This document shows, in pieces, positions 6,670-15,207 of a stretch of 15,380 bases of DNA; position 1 is the first letter of the stretch, and each line of letters opens with the position of its first letter. Made by a program: the position numbers and the translations under genes. This DNA is from Clostridia bacterium (GTDB taxonomy: Bacteria > UBA6262 > WVXT01 > JAUXBS01). The stretch covers positions 1 to 15,380 of the forward strand of contig JAUXDE010000031.1 of NCBI GenBank assembly GCA_030618495.1, written 5' to 3'. The notes beneath the pieces are model-generated. The model was not told where the DNA came from. It searched no databases and saw only the letters and a list, made by a program, of their open reading frames with translations.

Positions 6670-7752
6670 CTATTTAACCAGTTTTTCCACCTTCTCGATT
6701 AACTCCTTCAGGCTGTTGGCATAATCCTCTTCATTGTCTTCAATAGATTCTGCAAGTTTGTAATATTCAAGCGCTTCTTCATACCTTCCATTAAACATAT
6801 GGTGCGCGGCAATGGCAGCATAAACGTACGCTGCGCTCAGCTTTGACGTTCCGTTTTCAACGGCTTCAAGTTCTCTTTTAAGCAGGTCTGTGAAATATCC
6901 GGGAAAATCACCGTAGCAAAAGGCATAATCCACCAGGTAGAACAGGAACAGGTACGTACCCTGCTTCCGGTACTTCTGCACCCATTTGTCGGGAACGTAC
7001 ATTACCGTTTCATTCTTTTTTTTCGGTTCGGTGAAGGCGGTTCCCAAAAATGAAATTCCCGCCATGAAATCGTTGTACTTTTCCAGGTTAAAACCCTTAC
7101 TGCTGTAAGGGTCATCCTTTATCATGAAATAATAATGCTGGTTTTCGAGATGCCTGTCAAAATAATACTGCGACTTTTTATTTTTAAGCTTCTTGTAGCA
7201 GAATGCGACCTTGAACAATGAATCAACATTCTTTACCCTGGCCCCGGACTGCAGGGCTTTAAGATAAAGTTTTACCGCGGGTTTATATTTTTTCTTCCGG
7301 GCGTAAAACAGCTTGTTTGCCCTCTTCATGTAAATATCCGCCTTCTTAATATCCTTCCCCGAATTGGTAACATTGGATACGCCCGACATGTTTCCCGTCT
7401 CGTCAAAAGCCCCTAAAGCATAATAGCAGGTAACGTCCGGTTTTAGTTTTCTTACTTTGATTTTTTCGATTATCCCGCTTTTCTTTCTTCCCCTTACCTT
7501 CTTCAGGATTTTTGCCTCGTCCCAGCGTTTCTCCAGGTCAAATGATTTATCCTCCGTGTACCTGATTTCATAATAACGCACCCTGCCCACGGTACCGTCG
7601 TCCCCGGCCGCCGTCCACTCAATTTCTATCTTTCTTCCGTTAAAAGCAGTCAGATCATCTATGTTTCCGGGAGGAATCGTGTCTTTTGACGCGGCAAGAA
7701 CCTGGAACGAAAAAACCAGGTTTACTAAAATAAAAATCAGCACATGTCTCAT
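6670..7752 (-). CDS. Secreted protein with an FN3 domain and helical repeats
   Basis: This 360-residue protein begins with a clear Sec signal peptide (MRH, a hydrophobic core at 4-18, and probable cleavage near VLAA at 18-21). Residues about 25-129 look like a fibronectin type III domain: DTIPPGNIDDLTA, then IEIEWTAAGDDG, YYEIRYTED, and the closing YYALGAFDETGNMSGVSN. TPR-like helical pairs follow at about 137-210 and 300-355 (for example YEEALEYYKLAE). The stretch at about 205-290, rich in Tyr, Phe and Lys, was not recognised. No membrane anchor or lipobox is seen, so it is probably periplasmic or released. Its ATG overlaps the stop of the DUF2723 gene as ATGA, implying translational coupling. 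FN3 is an Ig-like beta-sandwich, the same broad fold type glycosylated by eukaryotic relatives of the two upstream proteins, so it may be their acceptor or accessory. That is inference. Confidence 0.8.
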   Translation of the reverse strand: MRHVLIFILVNLVFSFQVLAASKDTIPPGNIDDLTAFNGRKIEIEWTAAGDDGTVGRVRYYEIRYTEDKSFDLEKRWDEAKILKKVRGRKKSGIIEKIKVRKLKPDVTCYYALGAFDETGNMSGVSNVTNSGKDIKKADIYMKRANKLFYARKKKYKPAVKLYLKALQSGARVKNVDSLFKVAFCYKKLKNKKSQYYFDRHLENQHYYFMIKDDPYSSKGFNLEKYNDFMAGISFLGTAFTEPKKKNETVMYVPDKWVQKYRKQGTYLFLFYLVDYAFCYGDFPGYFTDLLKRELEAVENGTSKLSAAYVYAAIAAHHMFNGRYEEALEYYKLAESIEDNEEDYANSLKELIEKVEKLVK

Positions 7753-9833
7753 TTGTTCTCCTTTGATAAATAGTTTCTGATTGTATTGTAATTCACAACG
7801 GCATCGTTACAGTTCGGGTCTATCTTCATTGCCTTCTCAAACATCTCCAGGGATTCATTCACCATGCCTTTTCTGAAATAAGATATACCCAGGTTATTGT
7901 AACCTGACGCAAAGTCAGGATTGTGCTTCACCGCTTTTAAAAACTGACTTATTGCGCTATCCCATTCCCCCTTGCCGTTGTATACGAGCCCAATCCCGTT
8001 GTAGCCTGAAGCATAACCGGGATTTACATTGACGCTCTTATCGTAAACTTCAAGCGCCTTATCATACATCTTGTTACTATAGTATATATTCCCCAAATCA
8101 AGAAGCACGCCTTCAATATCATAGCCTATACCGCAGGCTTTCTCATACCACAGCATCGCATTGTTTTGATCATTCTTCTCTTTATAGTACTCCGCCATAA
8201 ATAAAGGATACCTTAAGGAAACCAGCCTCGTCCTGTAGTCTTTGTGCGGGGTATCGTCGTACACCCCCGGCATATCGTACCCATCCCACACATCCCGCCT
8301 TTCTTCCCACGTTTCACCGTCCCTGATAACTTTGAATAAAATCCCTACCGGTTTTACCGGGACTCCTCCCACATCAATATCCTTGGTAAAATAAACCGGT
8401 CTTTTAGTGGAAGTGATCAGTTCTGTCCTTACCTTCTGCCTTGCTGCTTCCGAACCGGCATGTTGACCGTATATGTTTTTAAAAACATTGCCGAATGCCT
8501 CGTAAACCGAAACATCGGGTCTTTTCTTTTCAACTATCTTCAAATACGCCATGGGAAATACAAAGTCATCCCCCAGGATGAACAGGATGGAATCCTTCTC
8601 AAGTGTTTTCAACGTATTGGCTGCGTGGTCGTATGCAATCCGGTTCCGGCTTCTGTCATTGGCATGATAGTTTCCCGCCAGCAAAATCAACGGCAGGAGT
8701 ACCAGCGCGTAAACCAGTTTGTTCCTTATTATTTCCATAAGAACTATTATACCAATCCCCGTCCATATGGAGAATACCACTCCCGGCATTACATAAAACC
8801 TTCTTGACATATCAAGGTACATTGGATTTTTCGGCATGTTCGCATACACGAGAAAAGCCAAACCGCTGACAACGAATATCATCATAAGAGAATAAAATAT
8901 TCTTTTATTCTCCCTGAATAACCTGAACGCCCCCGCAATACCCAGCGCAATACCTATAATCTTGAACTGTTCGAAAAGCAAGGTTGCGAATGTAATTACC
9001 TGCCTTAACACCGACCCCGGGGACGGCAGCGCGCCAAGGTCAGAATGAAGCCTGAAGGTACCGTACTGCGACCTGGTTATCACCTCTATGAATCTCTTCA
9101 GGTTATCGGGATTTCCCCAGTTCATAACCGGTGAACGCGATGCCCTGACCGGCAGGTAGATATACAGCAATACGCCCATTAACACAAACAGCATGAAGTA
9201 AAATAATGTTTGTAGTATATTTTCTTTTACCTGGACTCCCTGGCGCTTTACCGTTATCCATATATAATAAACTATTCCGGGCAATGCCATGATTATTGTG
9301 ATATGATTCGTAAGACTCAAGCCCAGGATAAATCCTAACAGGTACAGGTAGGAATTCTCCCTGCCGTTCCATTTCAACGCCACCAGGACCAGCAATGCCA
9401 GGAAGAAAGCATTCAGGCTGAATACTTCCGCTGTCACTGCCCCCGACCAGAACTCCGATGAAAATGCCAGCATCAGCGACCCCGTTACCGCAGCGAGTTT
9501 CTGAAATACCGCCTGAGGAAGCAACGTAGAACATATTTTAATTTTCGCCGTAACCAACAGAATAATGAAGTAAACAAGAACAACAGTCAGGGAGGAAAAG
9601 AACGCAGACATGAGGTTTATCCTGTAGGCTATATTGCCAAACGGCAGCATGGTGAACAGTTTTCCCAACAGCGTATAGAGCGGATATCCGGGAGGATGAG
9701 CAATCCCCATGCAGTACGATGCTGTAACGAGTTCCCCGCTGTCACCGATATAAACCGTGGGGCACAATGTCTTAACATACACTACAAGCGTCAAAATAAA
9801 AACTAAAACAAATATTTTTTTCATGATTTTCAT
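7749..9833 (-). CDS. DUF2723 (TMEM260-like) GT-C membrane protein with C-terminal TPRs
   Basis: This 694-residue polytopic membrane protein belongs to DUF2723, the family that includes human TMEM260, a protein O-mannosyltransferase acting on IPT domains of plexins and related receptors. The family hallmark is at the first extracytoplasmic loop: YIGDSGELVTASY (28-40, with D31 and E34 as likely catalytic acids) and IAHPPGYPLY (44-53). About ten more hydrophobic segments run to residue 390, followed by a soluble region and about four TPRs (about 535-672), two of them clear 34-residue units at 605-638 and 639-672. The TPRs probably face the periplasm and bind acceptor protein. Two ATGs (9833 and 9824) are possible starts and neither has a strong ribosome binding site. 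It sits 24 bp after the TMTC-like gene. Donor is probably a polyprenyl-phosphate sugar; sugar and acceptor are unknown. Confidence 0.9.
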   Translation of the reverse strand: MKIMKKIFVLVFILTLVVYVKTLCPTVYIGDSGELVTASYCMGIAHPPGYPLYTLLGKLFTMLPFGNIAYRINLMSAFFSSLTVVLVYFIILLVTAKIKICSTLLPQAVFQKLAAVTGSLMLAFSSEFWSGAVTAEVFSLNAFFLALLVLVALKWNGRENSYLYLLGFILGLSLTNHITIIMALPGIVYYIWITVKRQGVQVKENILQTLFYFMLFVLMGVLLYIYLPVRASRSPVMNWGNPDNLKRFIEVITRSQYGTFRLHSDLGALPSPGSVLRQVITFATLLFEQFKIIGIALGIAGAFRLFRENKRIFYSLMMIFVVSGLAFLVYANMPKNPMYLDMSRRFYVMPGVVFSIWTGIGIIVLMEIIRNKLVYALVLLPLILLAGNYHANDRSRNRIAYDHAANTLKTLEKDSILFILGDDFVFPMAYLKIVEKKRPDVSVYEAFGNVFKNIYGQHAGSEAARQKVRTELITSTKRPVYFTKDIDVGGVPVKPVGILFKVIRDGETWEERRDVWDGYDMPGVYDDTPHKDYRTRLVSLRYPLFMAEYYKEKNDQNNAMLWYEKACGIGYDIEGVLLDLGNIYYSNKMYDKALEVYDKSVNVNPGYASGYNGIGLVYNGKGEWDSAISQFLKAVKHNPDFASGYNNLGISYFRKGMVNESLEMFEKAMKIDPNCNDAVVNYNTIRNYLSKENK

Positions 9834-9857
9834 GGGCTCAAACCTTAATTTAGAAGT

Positions 9858-11780
9858 CTACCCCCCTATTTGTTTGATTATTTCCTTTATTGTTTCCCTG
9901 TCGGGAGCATTAGGGCTGATTTCCAGGTATTTATGAAAATAATCCGATGCTTTTCCATATTGCATTAACTTGCTATAGTAGACCATTCCGATATTCATGT
10001 ATATATCCGCCCTGTCGGGATTTACCTTGCTAACCTCTATAAACTCCCTTACCGAATCACTGTATTTTCCCATCCCATAATACAAATTAGCAAAATTATA
10101 ATGGCCGTTTTCATACTCCGGGTTTATTTCAACAGCTCTTTTGTAACATTCTGCCGCTTCAGCGTACATTTTTTTATTCTGGTAAATAAGTCCGAGATTA
10201 TTATAAGCCTCTTCAAGCTCCGGATCAACTCCTATCGCTTTCTTGTACCATTCTTCCGCCTTATCATAATCATTCTTCTCATAGTACAGGTAGCCAAGGC
10301 CATTGTACGCGGGAGCATGTTCCGGATTTATCTCAATTGCCTTATTATACATACCTATGGCTTTTTTCCATAATCCCTTTTTCTTGTATGCAAACCCCAT
10401 GTTGTTCCATGCCTCAACATAATCGGGTTGTATTTCTATGACTTTTTCATATTCCTTTATGGCCTTATCGTACATTCCCCTTATGTAATAAAGCGCCCCG
10501 ATATTGTTATGAGCAACATAGTTATCGGGAAACCTTTGAACAGTCCTTTCCCACAGTATTAAATCGTTTTTCCAATCGGTATTGCGTTTCATGGTAACCA
10601 GGGAATATGAAACTATTACCGCTATTAACATGAAAGTCATCAGGTTACTCTTTCTTTTTTTTACTGCCAGAAGCGGCATCGCCATCAGGATGGAAAACCC
10701 TACAGAGGGCAGGTACAACAACCTGTCTGCGATTAATATCCCAATTGGAATTATGTTTGATACCGGCAACAATGCTATTAAGAACCAGAATACACAGAAA
10801 GCAATAAGCTTGCGCCGTTTTAACATATAAAAAGCGATAAATACAACCAGTATCACCACCAGGATTCCCGGGATAACTCCCGGCTCCAACAGGTTTTCGA
10901 AAATCGGAAAATCCCTCTTTTCAGGACTTAATCCAACAGGATAAAATAACAGTTTTACATAATTCATAAAAACCACGGACATTGTGTACACCCTGGCAGA
11001 TATGCTTTTCAAATGAAAAACCTTACTGCCCCCCACGGGGCCGATACCCGACAGGACCGACAACCTTATAACTAAATACACCGCTGTCACGGCAAGGTAA
11101 CCCAGGTAACGGGATATGTTGCTTTTTATTTTTTTAAAAGATATCGATGCCCCGTTTTTTTTGTTCAACAGCAAATCCCACAAAACGATTATTGCGGGTA
11201 GGGTTGCCGCAGACTCCTTTGACATCAGCGCGAGCATGAAAGAAAACAGGGAAATGAAATAATACCGGAGGGATTTTTTACTTCTTATATAAAGGAACAG
11301 GGCAGCCAGGAAGAAAAAGGTTGAAACCAGTTCCGCTCGGCCCACAATGCCCGTTACCGCTTCAACATGGACGGGATGGGCTATGAATACCAGCGCTGCC
11401 AGCAGGGCAACACGGGTATTATTCTGTACCCGGAACCTTCTTAAAATGAACGCGCAGAGAAAGAATATCAGGATTCCGTTTAACGAATGGAATAAATAAT
11501 TCGTTAAATGGTACCCAAATGAATTAAGTTTCCATACGAAGTAGTCCAGGGCATAAGAAGTAATGATTACCGGCCTGTATATTCCTTTCTTTTCCCCGCC
11601 CTGGCTTATCGGCCAGTAACTTGAAACAAAGAAACGCGGGATATTCTTCAGGCTCCTGATTAGAACATTCTGGTCAACAATTGAATGGTCATCAAATACA
11701 AAATCATTATTGAAACCATTGGAAAATACTACAAGCGATACAAAAAATATCAAGAAAACATATTTTCCTGTTTTATTCAT
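9858..11780 (-). CDS. TMTC-like GT-C membrane protein (DUF1736 type) with six C-terminal TPRs
   Basis: This 640-residue protein has the arrangement of eukaryotic TMTC1-4, which O-mannosylate cadherins: a multi-spanning GT-C core followed by TPRs. Visible family marks are FDDHSIV (29-35, with the acidic pair D30/D31), YRPVIITSYALDY (68-80), GYHLTNYLFHSLN (89-101), HPVHVEAVTGIVGRAELVS (135-153) and a nearby SKESA. About ten hydrophobic segments run to residue 400. Residues 418-622 hold six consecutive TPRs of 34 or 35 residues, each near PxxxxAxxNxGxxYxxxxxYdkA. The reaction is expected to move a sugar from a polyprenyl-phosphate carrier to Ser/Thr outside the membrane. The ATG directly follows the rny stop (TAAATG), suggesting reinitiation or coupling. 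Bacterial TMTC-like proteins have no settled substrate, and an assembly role for the TPRs alone cannot be excluded. Confidence 0.9.
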   Translation of the reverse strand: MNKTGKYVFLIFFVSLVVFSNGFNNDFVFDDHSIVDQNVLIRSLKNIPRFFVSSYWPISQGGEKKGIYRPVIITSYALDYFVWKLNSFGYHLTNYLFHSLNGILIFFLCAFILRRFRVQNNTRVALLAALVFIAHPVHVEAVTGIVGRAELVSTFFFLAALFLYIRSKKSLRYYFISLFSFMLALMSKESAATLPAIIVLWDLLLNKKNGASISFKKIKSNISRYLGYLAVTAVYLVIRLSVLSGIGPVGGSKVFHLKSISARVYTMSVVFMNYVKLLFYPVGLSPEKRDFPIFENLLEPGVIPGILVVILVVFIAFYMLKRRKLIAFCVFWFLIALLPVSNIIPIGILIADRLLYLPSVGFSILMAMPLLAVKKRKSNLMTFMLIAVIVSYSLVTMKRNTDWKNDLILWERTVQRFPDNYVAHNNIGALYYIRGMYDKAIKEYEKVIEIQPDYVEAWNNMGFAYKKKGLWKKAIGMYNKAIEINPEHAPAYNGLGYLYYEKNDYDKAEEWYKKAIGVDPELEEAYNNLGLIYQNKKMYAEAAECYKRAVEINPEYENGHYNFANLYYGMGKYSDSVREFIEVSKVNPDRADIYMNIGMVYYSKLMQYGKASDYFHKYLEISPNAPDRETIKEIIKQIGG

Positions 11781-13340
11781 TTATTTTGCCACTTCTACCG
11801 ACCTTATTTCCCTTACTACCGTAACCTTTATCTGCCCGGGATACTTCAATTCCTGCTCAACCCTCTTTGCGACTTCCCGCGCCATCTGCGCCGACATATC
11901 ATCATCAACGTTAGCCGGGTCGACTATTATGCGAATTTCTCTTCCCGCCTGGATAGCGTAGCTCTTTTCCACTCCTGGAAATGATTCCGCTATCTTCTCA
12001 AGATTCTCCAGTCTCTTAAGATAAAACTCCAATGACTCGCGCCTGGCCCCCGGCCTTGAAGCTGAAATAGCATCCCCTGCCTGTATCAAAACCGCTTCAA
12101 TGGTTTCAGCAGGACAATCCTCGTGGTGCGCCGCAATTGCATTAACCACTTTATCGGATTCCTCGTATTTCTTTGTCAGGTCCGCGCCTATCTTGGCATG
12201 AGTTCCCTCCACATCGTGATCTATTGCTTTACCTATATCATGCAGCAGGCCCGCGCGCACGGCAAGATTTACATCAAGCTTCAATTCCGCTGCCATTACC
12301 TTTACGGCTTTGGCAACTTCTATTGAATGCTGGAGCACATTCTGTCCGTAACTTGTCCTGTATCTCAGTCTTCCTATTAACTTGAACAATTCGGAATTCA
12401 GCCCCTGGACATTGAGGTCATACGCAGCCTGTTCCCCAACCTCTTTCAGGTGCTCATCCATTTCCTCGCCCGCCTTTTTCACTGTCTCCTCAATCCGCGC
12501 AGGTTGAATTCTACCGTCCGCAATTAAACGCTCCAGGGATACCCTTGCTATTTCCCTGCGCACACCGTCAAAAGCCGACAGGGTTATGGCTCCCGGTGTA
12601 TCGTCAATAATCAAATCAACCCCCGAGGCGGTTTCAAATGCCTTTATATTCCTTCCCTCGCGTCCTATGATTCTTCCTTTCATTTCATCATCCGGAAGAG
12701 AAACCGTTGAAACGGTGATATCAGCCGTATACTCAGAAGCGCTCTTCTGTATTGCCTGGCTCAGTATTCTTTTTGCCTTTCTATCGGCCGTCTCAATCGC
12801 CTGCTGTTCAATCTTCCTTATCAATGTCATGCCTTCCCTCTTTACTTCTTCTTCCATCCTGCTGAGAAGTATTTTCTTTGCTTCCTCGGGAGTCATCTTC
12901 GCAAGCCTTTCAAGAACTTTCTTCTGTTCTTCCTTTACCTGCGAGAGCCTGCCTGATTCTTCCGTAACCCACTTTTCCTTTGATGAAATATATTTTACTT
13001 TCTTATCCAGTTCCAATTCCTTTTTTTCCAGCATATCGACCTTGCGGTCCAGGTTTGTTTCTTTCTGCATTACCCTTTTCTCGAATTCCTGGAGTTCAGT
13101 TCTGCGGCTTTTGGTTTCCCTGTCAAAATTCATCCTCGACTTGTGCATTTCCTCCTTTGCTTCAAGTATACCCTCCTTTTTCTTGGATTCATATTCCTTT
13201 TGCGCATCGTCAATAATCCTTTTAACATTGGATTCAGCTGAATTTAACTGCCTTCCGGCAGCAATCACCCTTATAATCCAGCCAATGATTATTCCAAGAA
13301 CCACAGCGCCCAATCCGACGAAAACAATTAAGTTATCCAT
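11781..13340 (-). CDS. rny: Ribonuclease Y
   Basis: RNase Y is a membrane-anchored endoribonuclease that starts mRNA decay in many bacteria lacking RNase E. This copy is full length at 519 residues with the complete domain order: an N-terminal membrane helix (about 4-28), a long charged coiled coil (about 33-200), a KH domain with GRIIGREGRNIKAFE (222-236), and an HD domain with H338 (QHSIEVA), the HD pair H367/D368 (LLHDIGKA), H405/H406 and D423 (AGDAISA). The ATG at 13340 is preceded by AAAGGGG at suitable spacing. It lies 21 bp after the cyclo-ligase gene and its stop abuts the TMTC start. A link between 5-formyltetrahydrofolate cyclo-ligase and rny is seen in other bacteria; the glycosyltransferases that follow are unusual company. 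Confidence 0.97.
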   Translation of the reverse strand: MDNLIVFVGLGAVVLGIIIGWIIRVIAAGRQLNSAESNVKRIIDDAQKEYESKKKEGILEAKEEMHKSRMNFDRETKSRRTELQEFEKRVMQKETNLDRKVDMLEKKELELDKKVKYISSKEKWVTEESGRLSQVKEEQKKVLERLAKMTPEEAKKILLSRMEEEVKREGMTLIRKIEQQAIETADRKAKRILSQAIQKSASEYTADITVSTVSLPDDEMKGRIIGREGRNIKAFETASGVDLIIDDTPGAITLSAFDGVRREIARVSLERLIADGRIQPARIEETVKKAGEEMDEHLKEVGEQAAYDLNVQGLNSELFKLIGRLRYRTSYGQNVLQHSIEVAKAVKVMAAELKLDVNLAVRAGLLHDIGKAIDHDVEGTHAKIGADLTKKYEESDKVVNAIAAHHEDCPAETIEAVLIQAGDAISASRPGARRESLEFYLKRLENLEKIAESFPGVEKSYAIQAGREIRIIVDPANVDDDMSAQMAREVAKRVEQELKYPGQIKVTVVREIRSVEVAK

Positions 13341-13361
13341 ATTTTACGCCCCTTTCACAGT

Positions 13362-13937
13362 TCAGTAAATTGTTTTTTCCGTAATAACCCTGTCCATTTT
13401 AACATCATTCTTGTCAAGCTTAAGTTCCTCAACCACCTGCATCTCAAACGCAAGCCCTACAACATGCGCAGCCCCGTCATTCCCCCCTAATCCATGAAGG
13501 AACCTGTCATAGTATCCCCTGCCGAACCCGACCCTGCCTCCGCGCTTGTCAAAAACCAGCCCGGGGACAACAATGAGGTCAATAACCTGGCGTTCAACAG
13601 GTTTACAATTCCCCTCTTCCGGTTCGGGTATCCCGAAACTGCCTTTCTTAAGAGAACCATCATAATCCGTAATCTCAAAAACAGCAAGACCGTCCCCCTT
13701 TACAGCCGGCACGACAACTCTTTTATCTTTCAAGGTTTCAACTATCATTTCACCTGTCCTGACTTCCTTTTGAAAAGAAACATAGAACATTACCGTTCCG
13801 GCCCTGATAAACTCCTGAAGAGAAAAAAGTTTCTTTGAAATAATCCTGCTTTTGTTGTATATGTCTTCAAGAGCAAGATTATTTCTCTTTACCAGGAATT
13901 CTTTTCTTACCTCTTCTTGCGTTTTCAAGAGCTTCAA
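13362..13937 (-). CDS. 5-formyltetrahydrofolate cyclo-ligase
   Basis: The enzyme (MTHFS, YgfA/Fau family) converts 5-formyltetrahydrofolate and ATP to 5,10-methenyltetrahydrofolate in the cytoplasm, recycling folate. At 191 residues it has normal length. Family marks are the N-terminal RKEFLVKRNNLALEDIYNKS helix pair, FGIPEP at 101-106, and the nucleotide/folate loop GGRVGFGRGYYDRFL at 133-147. The chosen start is TTG at 13937: AAAGGAG (13942-13948) lies just upstream, and homology to the family begins within the first residues. This start puts 59 bp of the gene inside the 3' end of rarA in another frame. Another TTG at 13928 is the main alternative. Translational coupling to rarA is likely. 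Confidence 0.93.
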   Translation of the reverse strand: MKLLKTQEEVRKEFLVKRNNLALEDIYNKSRIISKKLFSLQEFIRAGTVMFYVSFQKEVRTGEMIVETLKDKRVVVPAVKGDGLAVFEITDYDGSLKKGSFGIPEPEEGNCKPVERQVIDLIVVPGLVFDKRGGRVGFGRGYYDRFLHGLGGNDGAAHVVGLAFEMQVVEELKLDKNDVKMDRVITEKTIY

Positions 13938-15207
13938 GCCTCTCCTTTATCTTCTTTTCATAACCGCTATCCTTCGGAGAATAGTACTTCTTTTTTCCAG
14001 GCAGGTATTCCTGTTCAACATACCCCCCGGGATAATCATGAGGATACTTATAATCCTTCATACCCGCCTTCGTCAAATGTTTCGGGACCCTTAATAATTC
14101 CTTGTCTTCCATATCCTTCATTGCATCGTTTATTCCCGCATAAGCGGCATTACTCTTTGGAGCGGACGCAATATAAGATGCCGCCTGCGCCAGTGTTATC
14201 CTGGCTTCCGGCATGCCTACGAACTCCGATATCTGTAATGCCGCATTGGCAACCACAAGCGCCATGGGGTCGGCATTGCCCACATCCTCCGCTGCGCAAA
14301 TGACAATCCTCCTGGCAATGAACCTGGGGTCTTCCCCCGCGTACAGCATCTTCGCAAGCCAGTAAATGGCGGCGTCCGCATCAGATCCGCGCATGCTCTT
14401 TATGAACGCTGAAATAGTGTTATAATGTTCATCGCTTTTCTTGTCATAGATGACAGCTTTCTTCTGAATGGATTCCTCGGCAATCTTCAGGGTAAAACGA
14501 ACTATCCCTTTCCTGTCCGGATTTGTCGTAAGAACACCGAGTTCAAGAGCATTTAAGGCCCGCCTCGCATCCCCGTCCGATATTTTTACAAGATGTTTTA
14601 CAGCTTCATCTTCCAGTACAACATTGTATTTGCCCAAACCGTTAACGTTGTCTTCAACAGCTCTTCCAATAACAGCCTCAATGGCTTTATTCTTGAGCGG
14701 TTCGAACTTAAAAACCTGTGAACGGGAAATCAGGGCAGGATTAACGTAGTAAAAAGGATTCTCCGTTGTAATGCCTATCATCCGGATCACAGCCTTCTCC
14801 ACGTCAGGAAGAAGCGCATCCTGCTGGTTCTTGTTGAAATGATGAATTTCATCTATCAACAGGATGGTCCTCTTGCCTGATATACTAATACGCTCTAAAG
14901 CGCTGCTTACTTCCTTCTGTATACGCGCAACCCCTGAATTCACGGCGTTGATTTGGGCAAAATGCGCTTTCGTTCTCTTTGCGATTATACCGGCCAACGC
15001 GGATTTCCCGCATCCCGGAGGGCCATAAAAAATCAGTGATGATATCCTGTCTGCCTCAACAATGCGCCTTAACAACTTCCCTTCGCCCAGAATATGCTCC
15101 TGCCCCACGAATTCCCCGAACCCCTGAGGGCGCATTCTTAATGACAGGGGAGCGTTTTCATTTTTATATACGTCTTTTTCCGTTTTTTGGAATAAGTCCA
15201 TGGTCAT
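13879..15207 (-). CDS. rarA: RarA/MgsA/WRNIP1-family AAA+ ATPase
   Basis: RarA (MgsA) is a clamp-loader-related AAA+ ATPase acting at stalled replication forks with SSB. From ATG at 15207 the product has 442 residues, the usual length. Walker A GPPGCGKS is at 62-69, Walker B LLIDEIHHFN at 116-125, sensor 1 TTENP at 147-151, an arginine finger in SRSQ at 161-164, and sensor 2 GDARRALN at 212-219. The C-terminal half carries the tetramerisation helices (AEDVGNADPMAL, ASYIASAPKSNAAY) and the typical YKYPHDYPGGYVEQEYLP ending, followed by a basic tail. The frame is open further upstream, but MTMDLF or MDLF (15201) fits family starts and CAGGGA lies about 8 bases before 15207. That site is inside the 13-bp stem of the leader hairpin, so initiation may be controlled by folding. 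Confidence 0.95.
   Translation of the reverse strand: MTMDLFQKTEKDVYKNENAPLSLRMRPQGFGEFVGQEHILGEGKLLRRIVEADRISSLIFYGPPGCGKSALAGIIAKRTKAHFAQINAVNSGVARIQKEVSSALERISISGKRTILLIDEIHHFNKNQQDALLPDVEKAVIRMIGITTENPFYYVNPALISRSQVFKFEPLKNKAIEAVIGRAVEDNVNGLGKYNVVLEDEAVKHLVKISDGDARRALNALELGVLTTNPDRKGIVRFTLKIAEESIQKKAVIYDKKSDEHYNTISAFIKSMRGSDADAAIYWLAKMLYAGEDPRFIARRIVICAAEDVGNADPMALVVANAALQISEFVGMPEARITLAQAASYIASAPKSNAAYAGINDAMKDMEDKELLRVPKHLTKAGMKDYKYPHDYPGGYVEQEYLPGKKKYYSPKDSGYEKKIKERLEALENARRGKKRIPGKEK

Noticed and set aside
9103-9534. Minus-strand open frame of 143 codons in another frame of the DUF2723 gene
   Set aside because: It is contained in the membrane core of the DUF2723 protein, glycine-rich and without domain features.
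9858-11780. TPR-rich protein as a simple O-GlcNAc transferase-like or scaffold protein
   Set aside because: The N-terminal 400 residues carry the TMTC marks (FDDHSIV, YRP, HPVHVEAV, GRAE) and many membrane spans, which OGT and plain scaffolds lack.
12586-13368. Plus-strand open frame of 260 codons opposite rny
   Set aside because: It is the antisense of the RNase Y coiled coil; Lys/Glu codons read backwards give the Ser/Phe-rich composition. It has no recognisable domain, while rny is certain.
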